Shown piece by piece: positions 18,383 to 27,478 of a stretch of 41,445 nucleotides of DNA. The notes beneath the pieces were generated by a model that was not told where the DNA came from, did not search any database, and was given only the letters and a program-made list of their open reading frames with translations. The stretch is from Algoriphagus antarcticus. GTDB lineage: Bacteria > Bacteroidota > Bacteroidia > Cytophagales > Cyclobacteriaceae. The stretch spans positions 1-41,445 of the forward strand of contig NZ_MSSW01000065.1 in the NCBI RefSeq assembly GCF_002150685.1, in the 5' to 3' direction. The position numbers were made by a program, and so were the translations under genes. The number at the start of each line of letters is the position of its first letter. The first letter of the stretch is position 1.

Positions 18383-18883
18383 TCAATACCTGATCTCCAT
18401 CACTTCAAAAATTCTGTCCTCTTTAGCTAACTTCAAGATTGCCTTCTCGCCAATTTTTTTACCGATCAATATCTTGGCAATCGGAGAGATAAACGAGATT
18501 TTGTTTTTTGCGATATCTGCTTCATCCACGCCGACAATCTGATAAGTTTGAAAATTTGAACTGTTTCCGATTTTGAGGGTTACGGTTGCTCCAAAGCGGA
18601 CTTCATCAGTCGGCTGTTCGCTTAGGTCTACTATTTTGGCAGTAGCGATCCGCTCCTCCAGCAAATGTATTTTTGCATTGATGAAATTCGTAGCGATGCG
18701 TTTTTCCTGTTCAGTCGCAGCTTCTATAGCACCCTTCTCATCGATCAACTCTTGTTTTTCGGCAAGTAATTCATCCATTCCGTTTTTCGTAATGTAATTG
18801 GTCACGCCATTTGGTACCTCTGCTCTTGGTGGTATAAGAGGAGTCTCTTCCTGATCATCTTCTTTTACAAATCCTCTACTCAT
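18383..18883 (-). CDS. greB: Transcript cleavage factor of the GreA/GreB family
   Basis: A 166-residue protein. A Bacteroidota-type N-terminal leader (MSRGFVKEDDQEETPLIPPR) precedes a coiled-coil domain (about 30-95, ITKNGMDELLAEKQELI) and the C-terminal FKBP-like domain (VTLKIGNSSNFQTYQIVGVDEAD, then ISFISPIAKILIGKKIGEKA). Gre factors insert the coiled coil into the RNA polymerase secondary channel and stimulate cleavage of backtracked RNA. The MSRGFVKEDDQEE leader favours GreB naming. A decayed copy of its start and upstream region lies at 19600-19735. Confidence 0.85.
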   Translation of the reverse strand: MSRGFVKEDDQEETPLIPPRAEVPNGVTNYITKNGMDELLAEKQELIDEKGAIEAATEQEKRIATNFINAKIHLLEERIATAKIVDLSEQPTDEVRFGATVTLKIGNSSNFQTYQIVGVDEADIAKNKISFISPIAKILIGKKIGEKAILKLAKEDRIFEVMEIRY

Positions 18884-19001
18884 GGTATGGTTAGTTTATA
18901 TTCCAACCTAAATAAGGTCTAGAAGGGTAATAAAGTTTCATGAGCTTGAAGAGGGCTGCGTATCGGCATGACGAAAAACCCTCGTCAGTGATTCCAGGTA
19001 T

Positions 19002-19547
19002 TTATTTTCTCGGTTGTTCCAGTTCTTTAATCATTCCTTTCAACATTTCAGGAACAATTAGTTTGTGGAAAGGTCTTACGGGTAAAAAATAAAGTTTTCC
19101 AAACCTATTGTTAAAACTTACTGTGGTTGAGATGATTAATGATTTTTTGTGGATATTATTTACCTTTTGGTCAACAAACAAAGACACTCTGAAATTCAAG
19201 TGTTTGTCATCTTCTCCAATTACTATTTCATTATTCGTTTTATTAAAAACCCTAAAAAGTCCCAGTTGTTCTCCTGGCTCACATTTGAAATTGTCAAGTT
19301 GTTTTTGTCTGTCAATGATTTTGTCAGGAGTTTTTAGGCCAAAAAGCTTAACGATTTTATTTCTAATGGTAAAAAGACTTTCTACCCACTTTGGGCCACT
19401 TGTAAAAAACGATCTTCCAATTTCAGTCAGTCCAATTGTTTGATCTTTGTCCACAAATTCTCCCTGAAAACTGTCAATGAAATCATAGACTTTTCCATCT
19501 GCATTTAGAATTGATGTGCTTGGTAAGTGTGATTTGTTTATTGTCAT
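19002..19547 (-). CDS. DUF2867 domain protein
   Basis: A 181-residue soluble protein that fits the DUF2867 family: GEFVDKDQTIGLTEIGRSFFTSGPKWVESLFTIRNKIV near the N terminus and FGKLYFLPVRPFHKLIVPEML near the C terminus. The biochemical role of the family is unknown. It sits between greB and a decayed second greB start, on the same strand, which suggests it arrived by an insertion or duplication event. No signal peptide or membrane segment is visible. Confidence 0.75.
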   Translation of the reverse strand: MTINKSHLPSTSILNADGKVYDFIDSFQGEFVDKDQTIGLTEIGRSFFTSGPKWVESLFTIRNKIVKLFGLKTPDKIIDRQKQLDNFKCEPGEQLGLFRVFNKTNNEIVIGEDDKHLNFRVSLFVDQKVNNIHKKSLIISTTVSFNNRFGKLYFLPVRPFHKLIVPEMLKGMIKELEQPRK

Positions 19548-20088
19548 ATCTGCCTGTCAATTGATTTTGATTACTGATATTTTGTAATGGCATCGTGTGT
19601 AACCAACTACCCCATCTATCTGGCCGAAGAGTGGGTTTCTTCCTGATTTTCTTGTTTTGAAAAATCTTCCGCTCATGGGATAGTTTGTTTTTTTTGACCT
19701 AAATAATATCTAGGCTGGCAAATGTTCATGAAATTAAGAGTTTAAGTTGATTATTTATAGAACTAAAGTTAGAACCCAACAACTTCTCAAATGCGAGGTC
19801 GCTAAGAAATAATCCCTTTCCTAAAAATCATACTCATTAGATCCAGCAAAAAAGTGAGATTGTGAAAGTATGATACTATTCAAGAATGGTATGCTTTGCT
19901 GTGCTATTTCTCTTCCAATGCCCTATTTGCTCATTTTAATCAAGCGTGAAAGGCTTTCAACCATTTAAGAAATCAGTATTAAGCTTCCAAACGGGCAACA
20001 AAAAGATGCTACCCTCAGTCTAATACTACTAGGCATGTCACTTTAGATTCTGCCTATTTTATAAACCACTAACCTAAAATTAACTACT
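19548..20088. other. Intergenic gap with greB remnant
   Basis: Apart from the greB-like remnant at 19600-19735, I see no gene. The part 19740-20088 is AT-rich and must hold the promoter of the hydrolase gene at 20089, but no clear -7/-33 pair could be assigned. Confidence 0.4.
19600..19735 (-). pseudogene. Decayed 5' end of a second greB copy
   Basis: The sequence around the ATG at 19676 aligns with the first 13 codons and about 60 upstream bases of greB (18848-18945). Shared blocks include TTCTTCCTGAT, CTCATGG, ACCTAAATAA and TTCATGA at matching spacing. The remnant would read MSGRFFKTRKSGRN against MSRGFVKEDDQEET. Similarity ends within about 45 bases of coding sequence, so the rest of the gene is lost. 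This suggests a tandem greB duplication later cut by insertion of the DUF2867 gene. Confidence 0.5.
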
Positions 20089-20919
20089 ATGCCATTTTTG
20101 AAGAACAGTAAAGGAAAAGAATCTGTAGAGATTTTCTATCAGGATTATGGAAAAGGGAAACCTGTCATTTTGATTCATGGCTGGCCATTGAGCCATCAGA
20201 GTTGGGAAGGTCAGATTTTTACATTAGTTGAAGAGGGATTCCGTGTGATTGCTTACGATAGACGTGGCTTCGGCAAATCCTCTCAGCCATGGGGAGATTA
20301 CGATTACACCACTTTGGCAGGTGACTTGAATGAATTGATTCTTCATCTTGATCTCAAGGATGTGACTTTAGTAGGCTTCAGCATGGGCGGGGGAGAAGTG
20401 GTCAGGTATATGACTGAATTTGGAACTGATCGTATTTCAAAAGCTGCGTTGATATCATCGATTATCCCGATCGTAGCTCAGAAAGATGACAATCCAGACG
20501 GCGTGCCTCAAAAGGCATTGGATGAGATTTTAGGAGCTTTGAAAACAGATAGAGTAGGGTTCTTGAAAGATTTTCATAAGAATTTCTACAATTTCAAGGA
20601 GGGTGCAGCGGGTGTAACTGAAGCAAACTTGGACTTTGATTTCTCCGTCGCTTCTCATGCATCTCCTAACGCTACGATTAAGTCAGCGGAGGCTTGGGCT
20701 GGGACGGATTTCAGACCGGAGCTGAAAAATGTCACGGTTCCTACATTGATCGTTCATGGAGATGATGACAATATTGTGCCTTATAAAACTGCTGGAGAAC
20801 AGGCGGCAAGCGGAATTGCCGATAACACCTATCATCTGATCAAAGGTGCTCCGCATGCGCTAAATCTCACGCATGGAAAAGAATTAAATAAGCTTTTGCT
20901 GGATTTTCTGAAAAAGTAA
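20089..20919 (+). CDS. Alpha/beta hydrolase, non-haem chloroperoxidase type
   Basis: A 276-residue single-domain alpha/beta hydrolase. The oxyanion motif HGWPLSHQSW is near residue 30, the nucleophile elbow is VGFSMGGGEV near 100, the acid is in VHGDDDNIVP and the His is in GAPHALNLTH. The YDRRGFGKSSQPW segment is typical of the chloroperoxidase/arylesterase branch, whose haloperoxidase activity is a side reaction. The natural substrate is probably an ester or lactone. There is no signal peptide. It is transcribed alone and ended by the terminator at 20946. Confidence 0.85.
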   Translation: MPFLKNSKGKESVEIFYQDYGKGKPVILIHGWPLSHQSWEGQIFTLVEEGFRVIAYDRRGFGKSSQPWGDYDYTTLAGDLNELILHLDLKDVTLVGFSMGGGEVVRYMTEFGTDRISKAALISSIIPIVAQKDDNPDGVPQKALDEILGALKTDRVGFLKDFHKNFYNFKEGAAGVTEANLDFDFSVASHASPNATIKSAEAWAGTDFRPELKNVTVPTLIVHGDDDNIVPYKTAGEQAASGIADNTYHLIKGAPHALNLTHGKELNKLLLDFLKK

Positions 20920-20945
20920 GTAGCGTAAGTTGTTGCATAAATATG

Positions 20946-20982
20946 AAAGCCGGGTCTCTGTAGAAGATTCCCGGCTTTTTTT
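20946..20982 (+). terminator. Terminator of the hydrolase gene
   Basis: AAAGCCGGG pairs with CCCGGCTTT and a run of T follows, about 27 bases after the stop codon. Confidence 0.8.
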
Positions 20983-21718
20983 TCGTTACAAGGGATGACA
21001 CGGGGTTTTCGCAGACGGCGGAGATGTCCTGCTTTTCCAGATGCTGGAATTACTAATAGGCATGAGATTCGAATTGCAAATTCATTTTACAAGAAGATGT
21101 TATTACTCCCGATTACTGTACCAAAGCTGTCAGGCTAACTAAATTTTTTTTGGGCCAAGCTAAATATAAAAAATGGTAAAGCATCCCCTTGGAATACCTA
21201 GTGTTCATTCCATAATAATATAAGAATGTTTTAACTAAAAAACAGGCTATTCAACAAACGGTTGTGTTTCCTGATTTTGTTTATTTAATTTAAGCATACC
21301 AAGGAAATTCAAAATTCTAAAAATCAGTAATTTATCAACAGATTCTTATATAAATTCAATTTTTTTTTTATCAATCGTTTGATGCTGATTCCTTGAAATA
21401 ACAAGGAAGGAAAACCAGTGAAACTCTGCGTGTGGAAATTCTCCAAAGTAGTTATGAGACTATCTTCTGGAATATGAAAAGCTATACCTTACCGTCAAAA
21501 ACTCGATACATAGCTCCATGAACTAGTTATAATTGCTCGAAAAATGTGTAAAGCAGAGACCAAAAAAGGCAATTATAGCAAGTTGTAAACCTTAAATAAA
21601 TTCTTAGCCTGAAGGCTACTTATAATTGTCTGGAGCAAAGCTGGTATATCCCCACCAAGTCCAAACAGCGATTTGACTACACTCACCTATAATAAAGTGC
21701 ATCAGCTAAACAGAAATA
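20983..21718. other. Gene-free stretch of about 735 bases
   Basis: It contains the second copy of the 28-bp dispersed repeat (21023-21050), then AT-rich sequence with short homopolymers and a small AGCC-TGAA-GGCT hairpin near 21607. I found no reading frame with protein-like composition. Confidence 0.45.
21023..21050 (+). repeat. 28-bp dispersed repeat, copy 2
   Basis: It matches 13630-13657 with two mismatches, both transitions. Each copy follows a terminator by 40-75 bases, so this family may mark the ends of transcription units. Confidence 0.6.
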
Positions 21719-22642
21719 TTACACTGTTTTATTCTCTGTAAAACTACTCGTCTCGAGAAAAATTCTTTTTACAATGGGATGTTTTAGTCGAATATCTTTT
21801 TCAAGCCTGCATACAGCTTTCTCGATATCGAGCGAAGATTGGTTTTTCTCAAACCGAATATCAATAGCCAAAAAAACATCGCGCGGACCAAAATACATGG
21901 TTAACGGTTTTTTAGCTTTATCTACCGACTCATCCTCCAGCACAATTTTCAGAATACTATCAGACATTTTGGGATTCGCACCTTCTCCTATAAGTAATCC
22001 TTTACTTTCTATTGCCAATATCACCGCTATTACTGCAAGTAAAAGCCCGATGAGTATTGAAGCGTATGCATCATACCGGGCATCGTTGAAATAGTGTCCA
22101 AGAAATAAGCCTGCAAAAGCTACCAGCAATCCTAACAGTGCACCTGCATCTTCCAAAATCACGGCAAAGCTCCCGGGATCCTTACTTAATTTAATGGCCC
22201 TCCACCAACTATTGTCCCCTTTTTGCTTTTTGAAATTTTTTAATGCAAAAAACAGCGCTGCTCCTTCAAATAAAAAAGCTAATCCTAACACAACGTAACT
22301 CCAGAATGGGTCGGTCAGAGGAGCAGGATCAGATATGTGAGAAATACCTTTGTATAAAGACATTCCGCCACCAATTGAAAAAATAAGTATGGCAACAATC
22401 AATGACCAGAAATAAAGCTCTTTTCCATGTCCAAATGGGTGATTATCATCAGCAGGTTTTTTACTCTTATGGATTCCAAATAAAAGTAAACCCCCGTTTC
22501 CAGTATCTACTAAGGAGTGAATTCCCTCCGAGATCATAGCCGAACTTCCGCTAATACTTGCTGCCACAAATTTGGCAATGGCTATTGCAAAGTTTGCTAC
22601 AATTGCAGCATATATGGGTAATTTACTTCCCGATGTATCCAT
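21719..22642 (-). CDS. Cation diffusion facilitator, ZnT9-like
   Basis: A 307-residue CDF transporter with about six membrane segments and a C-terminal cytoplasmic domain. The metal site is in SEGIHSLVDTGN (HxxxD) of the second segment, followed by HPFGHGKELYFWS. The segment DPGSFAVILEDAGALLG in the fifth-segment region carries an acidic ExxxxLLG pattern in place of the second HxxxD, as in SLC30A9/ZnT9-type members. Export of zinc or another divalent metal by proton exchange is the family role; the exact metal is not visible. It may be co-transcribed with the DUF1206 gene upstream (gap 154 bases). Confidence 0.9.
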   Translation of the reverse strand: MDTSGSKLPIYAAIVANFAIAIAKFVAASISGSSAMISEGIHSLVDTGNGGLLLFGIHKSKKPADDNHPFGHGKELYFWSLIVAILIFSIGGGMSLYKGISHISDPAPLTDPFWSYVVLGLAFLFEGAALFFALKNFKKQKGDNSWWRAIKLSKDPGSFAVILEDAGALLGLLVAFAGLFLGHYFNDARYDAYASILIGLLLAVIAVILAIESKGLLIGEGANPKMSDSILKIVLEDESVDKAKKPLTMYFGPRDVFLAIDIRFEKNQSSLDIEKAVCRLEKDIRLKHPIVKRIFLETSSFTENKTV

Positions 22643-22796
22643 TTTTGAAATTGAAATAATTTAAGTAATCGAAATATGTACTATTCACTATATAGAAAGA
22701 CACTTTATTTACCATGCTTACTTGCTGAGATCCTTCGAGATTTTCAGCAGTTAAAGATGAAATCATGATGGTTGTTTTCAGACTTGAAAGATTGGC

Positions 22797-23603
22797 CTAA
22801 TCTAAATCGCTAATATCAGAATGGCGGGCGATCATGAAACAAAAGATTCCAAAACCCAGCATTCCTAACGCCACTGCTCCCATAAGGAAACTACCATAGG
22901 GCAAACTCAATAAATATTGTAAAGCACCTTCTGTACCTTTGAGGGCATCGGCATTGTGAGCCAGGCTAACCCTGATTATAAAAAAAGAAATGATCCCAAA
23001 AACCACTCCTCTGGCTATATACCCAAATCTTCCGCTTTGTTTTACCATTTTGTACTCATTTTTACTGGCAGGATTTTCATCGATCTGCTTCATGAATTTG
23101 CCACTGATTCCCAAATAGAACTGCCATATGGCACTCAAAGCCATCCCTATTCCAATTATCCAGATCACCCAGATTCCCCATTCCTTTTCCAGCAACTGGC
23201 TTAGTGCTGCTTTTTTTGACTCATCGTCGTCTGATGAACCTCCATTACTTAACAGTGGTTTCGCAAACGAAAAAGCAATCACTGCATAAAGTAATCCTGA
23301 GTAGGCGTATTGGATTCTGGCACCAATCCTTTTTTCGTCTTCACCGCCGCTGGGGTCAACTGCGGCTTCGTAAAATCGCCATAAGCTATAGGCCAATAAA
23401 CCTAAAGCGACAATCGTAGTAAGGATCACACCCGCGGGTAAAGCATGAAGGAATTGAACAATTCCAGATTTTCCTTTAATATCTCCCCCCAAGCCAAAAG
23501 CAACCATTGCGGATAGAATTCCCATCAAGGCATACACCAAACCTTTACTGTAAAAGCCAAATTGCTTTACCTTTTTTATTTTGTCTTTCTTTGAGTTCTC
23601 CAT
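22797..23603 (-). CDS. DUF1206 integral membrane protein
   Basis: About 268 residues starting at MENSKKDKIKKVKQFGFYSKG; the frame opens 25 codons earlier, but the Lys-rich start fits the family better. Three DUF1206 repeats of two membrane helices each are visible: FGFYSKGLVYALMGILSAMV, then IQYAYSGLLYAVIAFSFAKP, then GRFGYIARGVVFGIISFFII. Function is unknown. Upstream on the same strand lies an IS1595 transposase remnant, which may have replaced its original promoter region. Confidence 0.85.
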   Translation of the reverse strand: MENSKKDKIKKVKQFGFYSKGLVYALMGILSAMVAFGLGGDIKGKSGIVQFLHALPAGVILTTIVALGLLAYSLWRFYEAAVDPSGGEDEKRIGARIQYAYSGLLYAVIAFSFAKPLLSNGGSSDDDESKKAALSQLLEKEWGIWVIWIIGIGMALSAIWQFYLGISGKFMKQIDENPASKNEYKMVKQSGRFGYIARGVVFGIISFFIIRVSLAHNADALKGTEGALQYLLSLPYGSFLMGAVALGMLGFGIFCFMIARHSDISDLD

Positions 23604-23705
23604 ATGCTGATATCCCCAAATGGGGAATTTCTCTGTGGAATTAGTAACAGCACTAATATTTAACATAAGTAGTGCCATGGTTAAAAACCATAATTATCTA
23701 TATGA

Positions 23706-24057
23706 CTATTCGCTATGTTGCACGTATGGGTAAATTGCCGCAATAATTAACCTGACGAATAACTTTTTACCAAAATTCCTTCTGTTCAGTTTGTACACAA
23801 ACTCATCGAGATAGAATATACTTCTCCTATACCATGTGGTAGATTCCTAGCAGATTCCTCTATCACCGTTCCTGCTTTGAGAAAAGTTCTTCTCCTGCAC
23901 TTGCTGCATTCAAAAAACCTACTTTTGCTAAACCAATACTGTTTTGAAAAAAATTTGCAGGTTTTGCAGTGAATCCCACTGTTTTCACGATAGCTTTTTA
24001 GGTAGATCTCACAACTTTGCTCATCTGGAAATGGTGGATAAATTCAATGATATTCAT
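23706..24057 (-). pseudogene. IS1595-family transposase remnant with central deletion
   Basis: On the minus strand an ATG at 24057 starts MNIIEFIH. After a one-base shift FPDEQSCEIYL follows, then the zinc-ribbon pattern GIHCKTCKFFSKQYWF, FECSKCRRRTFLKAGTV (two CxxC pairs), as at the N terminus of IS1595 transposases. After another shift come YLDEFVYKLNRRNFGKKLFV and RLIIAAIYPYVQHSE with a stop at 23706, which is the usual C terminus. The DDE/DDN core between them is missing. Similar end sequences near 23696 and 24167 suggest the whole remnant spans about 23690-24170. Confidence 0.8.
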
Positions 24058-24171
24058 GGCTTTGTGTATTTTTAACCAAGAAAAGGCATTGGAATAAACT
24101 ATGGAAATAATTGACGTAGGCTGTCACATATTATTTGGCTACGTGCAGGATTCCGTAAAGTCATAAAAAAC

Positions 24172-24293
24172 AATATGTATGTACGCTTTTCTGCCAGTAA
24201 GCGATTTCTCTTTGGTCAACGGGATAGAAAATTTATAGAAACGAAGGTCCAATGACACATTGAATTCTGGCTTACTTCGGTCATCGGTCTTCC
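24172..24293. mobile_element. MITE-like fragment related to the IS1595 ends
   Basis: It begins with an end-like motif TGTATGTACGCTTTTCTGCC, followed by CTCTTTGGTCAACGGG. The same text is at 30541-30590. The inner part 24225-24293 is the reverse complement of 30593-30667. Its left neighbour GTGCAGGATTCCGTAAAGTC (24148-24167) is the facing end of the IS1595 remnant. Confidence 0.5.
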
Positions 24294-24333
24294 AATTTTA
24301 CCTGTAGCCGAATTTTATTCGCAATTTGGGAAA

Positions 24334-24350
24334 GAAGACCGAAGACCGAA
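24334..24350. repeat. GAAGACCGAAGACCGAA repeat
   Basis: An inverted copy, relative to 24275-24293, of the dispersed CGGTCTTC repeat, about 90 bases before the beta-helix gene start. Confidence 0.5.
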
Positions 24351-24440
24351 ACGCCCAATTATCGATTTTGAACCAAATTATATCTTTCGTTGTCTTTGCC
24401 TACTGGTAATAAAGCGGATAATCATAAAACATTAAAAGAC

Positions 24441-26297
24441 ATGACATTCAAGCAGATATTTCCAATTTTCCTTTTTGTCTTCCTGACTTTTTCAATCACT
24501 GCACAGGAGATTTATGTTGCTCCTGCTGGAAGCGATTCCAATGAGGGAACCAAAAAACTTCCACTGAAAACAATCTCCGCAGCCCAAAAGATGGCTGTTG
24601 CACTTTTGGAAAGTGGGAGAGAAACTGAAGTGATCGTTTGGCTGGATGGTGGAACTTACACAATTGCCGAGCCTTTGGAGTTTACCCCGCTCAATTCAGA
24701 GCGGCAAGATTTGAGGCTTGTGTTTAAAGCCCAAAAAGGAGAATCTCCTGTTATTTCCGGCGGTGCGGAAATTAATGGCTGGATCAAAAACGAAGATGGA
24801 TTATGGGAAGCTTCATTACCTGATGCTTTGAAAGGGATGGATAATTTCCGAGAACTTTTTATTTCCGGAACCCGAGCAATCCGTGCCAGATTTCCAAATG
24901 AAGGGTTTCTCCATGTAAAAAAAGCCGGGGAAGATCGGCGTACTAATTTCTTTTTTGAAAAGGAGGATTTCCCCATTCCCGCAAACTTAGAAGGATTAGA
25001 ACTGGTGTTCCTTCACGACTGGTCTATTTCCAGAATCGAAGTGAAAGAAATCGATGCCACCAATAGTCAGCTATTTACTGTGGATTCCATTGGAGCAAAA
25101 GCACCTGCCTTTTTTGCCATCGACAACTGGGAACCAAATCCCCGATACTTTTTGGAAAATGCTCCTGAATTTTTGGATGCTGATTATGAATGGATTTTTC
25201 TGAAGGGCCAGCAGAAATTTTTACTGAAACTTCCTGAATCCATAAATCCCTCCGATTTAAATCTGGTTGTTCCCATTTCCGAAGGCTTGATATCTATAAT
25301 TGGGAAGGAAGATCAACAGGTGAAAAATATTCATTTTGAAGGCATTGTCTTCCAGTTCAGTAAATGGGGAATTCCCCAAAAAGGGTATTGTGGGGTGCAG
25401 GCTTGCCATTTTGATCCGCGTCCCTCCACTAAAGGATGGGCGGTAGTTCCTGCGGCCATTTCTTCGGTTTGGGCTGAAAACGTTTCGTTTACAAGATGCA
25501 GTTTCAAAAATTTAGGAGGATCGGGTATTTGGTTTGGTACCGGTTCTAAGAACTGTAAAGTCATAGACTCAGAACTGGTTGATATTTCCGGAAATGGGAT
25601 CATGATTGGAGAAGGGCAAGATAGAATAGTCAACGGTGAACCTTGGTGGAAGTCGGCACCGCATCAGGTGGCATCAGGAAATACCATCGAAAATTGCACA
25701 ATAACGCAGGTTGGAGCTCAGTTTTATGGAGCAATGGGAATATGGGCTGGATTGACAGCCGAAACTTCAATAAAGAAAAATCATCTATTCAGCTTTCCCT
25801 ATACCGGTATTTCAGTAGGCTGGATGTGGAGTCCGGTGCCGACTCCCGCTCGGCAAAATACCATTGAAGGAAACCATATTCATGACATTATGAACATCTT
25901 GAGCGATGGTGGTGGAATCTATATGCTGGGTCTTCAGCCTGGGAGCAAAATTCTCTACAACAGGATTCACGATGTCGAAGTCAATGCTGGTAAAGCTGAA
26001 AGTAACGGTATGTTTCTGGACGAAGGCATCACCGATGTATTGGTGGAGGGCAATCTGGTGTACAGCATCGCTAAATCTCCGCTGAGGTTTCATCGCGCTA
26101 CAGTCAACACGGTGAAGGAAAATTACTTTTTCTGTACAGATGGAAATCCTCCCATCCGGTACAATACAACCAAAGAAGAAGATATTCAGAAAGTGGACAA
26201 TAAGGTTTTTAGCGAGGGAGAACCAAACTATCAGAAAGAATTGAAGAAACAAATTACCCGATGGGAAAAGAAAAGTATCAAGCCAGGCGGTCGTTGA
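24441..26297 (+). CDS. Secreted right-handed beta-helix protein, GH141-like
   Basis: About 618 residues from the ATG at 24441, which gives a clean signal peptide (MTFKQIFPIFLFVFLTFSITAQ). A TTG 51 bases upstream is the only other start. EIYVAPAGSDSNEGTKKLPLKTISAAQ is the usual opening of secreted parallel beta-helix proteins, followed by WLDGGTYTI and PVISGGAEINGW. Residues about 320-560 hold successive helix coils (NGIMIGEG, GNTIENCTITQVG, NTIEGNHIHDI, YMLGLQPGSKILYNRIHDVE). The architecture fits glycoside-hydrolase-like beta-helix enzymes such as GH141, acting on a polysaccharide outside the cytoplasm. The family number is a guess from pattern. No T9SS domain and no SusCD genes are nearby. 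Confidence 0.8.
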   Translation: MTFKQIFPIFLFVFLTFSITAQEIYVAPAGSDSNEGTKKLPLKTISAAQKMAVALLESGRETEVIVWLDGGTYTIAEPLEFTPLNSERQDLRLVFKAQKGESPVISGGAEINGWIKNEDGLWEASLPDALKGMDNFRELFISGTRAIRARFPNEGFLHVKKAGEDRRTNFFFEKEDFPIPANLEGLELVFLHDWSISRIEVKEIDATNSQLFTVDSIGAKAPAFFAIDNWEPNPRYFLENAPEFLDADYEWIFLKGQQKFLLKLPESINPSDLNLVVPISEGLISIIGKEDQQVKNIHFEGIVFQFSKWGIPQKGYCGVQACHFDPRPSTKGWAVVPAAISSVWAENVSFTRCSFKNLGGSGIWFGTGSKNCKVIDSELVDISGNGIMIGEGQDRIVNGEPWWKSAPHQVASGNTIENCTITQVGAQFYGAMGIWAGLTAETSIKKNHLFSFPYTGISVGWMWSPVPTPARQNTIEGNHIHDIMNILSDGGGIYMLGLQPGSKILYNRIHDVEVNAGKAESNGMFLDEGITDVLVEGNLVYSIAKSPLRFHRATVNTVKENYFFCTDGNPPIRYNTTKEEDIQKVDNKVFSEGEPNYQKELKKQITRWEKKSIKPGGR

Positions 26298-26494
26298 TAC
26301 TGTCCAATTTTTCGCCCCAAACGATTAGTAATTTTTAAAGAATCCCCCAATCTCGCATTCCCAAGGCATTCAATCGGGCGGAGTCTTCACGTTTTCAACC
26401 AACCAAAAGGTTTTATGGACTTTTTAAGCATTTCAAATTGCCATAACTGGGCACTTTCTTCATGAGTAGGTACAACCAATTAAATTTAAGTAAT

Positions 26495-27261
26495 ATGAAA
26501 ATCTATTTTTCTCTCAAAATTGGACTCGCATTTGGACTAGTTTTATTTCTCCTGTTCACATCCTTTCAGACGGATGATTTTAGTGAAAATTCTGTTGTTG
26601 AGGTGGATCCCGAAATGACTGAAGACGCTGAAGAATCAGGTCCAACCCTGCGAGTCAATAACTTTCTTATATTTCCAACCACAGCCCTTTGGAAAGAGTT
26701 ACGAAGATTGGGCGATTGAATTTTTGAAAAAAATCTATACCCTTGATTGTGAGCAAGTTTTTCAACCAAAGATGCTTACTCTAAGTGATAAAGTGATGGC
26801 ACCTTTCTCGTTGAGCCTAGAAAATACTTCAGAAGAACATACCATTAACAAAGATCAATATGTTTTGCTTTCACCATCAGCTGTATTGAATGATTATCCC
26901 TGTCCGGCCGAGTTTGAATTTGAACCAGCAGAAGGACAAAGTTTGGAGGATTTTTTAAAGGAAACTGCAACCGAATATATAGATCCTTTTGAAAAAATTG
27001 AAGTGTATATTGACGGTATTGAGATCTATGAATTAATGAAGTATAGATTAAGTACGGATCTGTTTTACTTTACAGGAAATCCCGATTTGGCAGAATGTTT
27101 TGATCCATGTGTTACCGGAGCTTCAACCGGCTGTAATTGATGGGTTTTTCTTGATGCTGAAGAAATTGAAAGTAGGTAAGCATAAAATTCTCGTCAGAGG
27201 TGAAGCTCCTTCACTAGATTACTTTTTTGAATGGAACTTTGTTCTCAACGTGACAAAATGA
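26495..27261 (+). pseudogene. Secreted protein of unknown family, two frameshifts
   Basis: Three frames join into one protein. Frame one has a signal peptide (MKIYFSLKIGLAFGLVLFLL, then FTSFQ) and ends at 26719. Frame two, from about 26690, reads QPFGKSYEDWAIEFLKKIY and continues to ECFDPCVTGASTGCN (stop 27140). Frame three reads AVIDGFFLMLKKLKVGKHKI and ends FFEWNFVLNVTK at 27261. Deleting one G near 27132 gives STAVIDGFF across the second joint. The combined plan (GxSYxxWA, IDGxxLM, KVGKHxI) resembles a family of secreted Bacteroidota proteins that I cannot name. Each joint needs one base removed. Confidence 0.65.
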
Positions 27262-27298
27262 GCCATTTTTGAAAAACCGGATTGTTATTCATTGAACT

Positions 27299-27333
27299 AA
27301 TAAAACCTTGGATTTGGCATCCAAGGTTTTATT
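27299..27333. terminator. Strong bidirectional terminator
   Basis: AATAAAACCTTGGAT (27299-27313) and ATCCAAGGTTTTATT (27319-27333) are perfect 15-bp arms with a 5-base loop. It lies between the frameshifted secreted-protein gene and the convergent serine hydrolase gene. Confidence 0.8.
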
Positions 27334-27478
27334 GTGTGATTGCTTATTCTCCTGAGTATAGTCAAATCATGTCCTATCCTAAAATTCATCCTCCCACCAT
27401 GTAAAAACTGCTGACCAAAGAGTAGTTGGGGTTATGTTTTAGAAAATCAACTTAAGTGGATTAATGAATTTTATTCTT

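Noticed and set aside
21656..21700. Short minus-strand frame with Trp-rich translation
   Set aside because: It is under 30 codons, has no upstream signals and no recognisable family.
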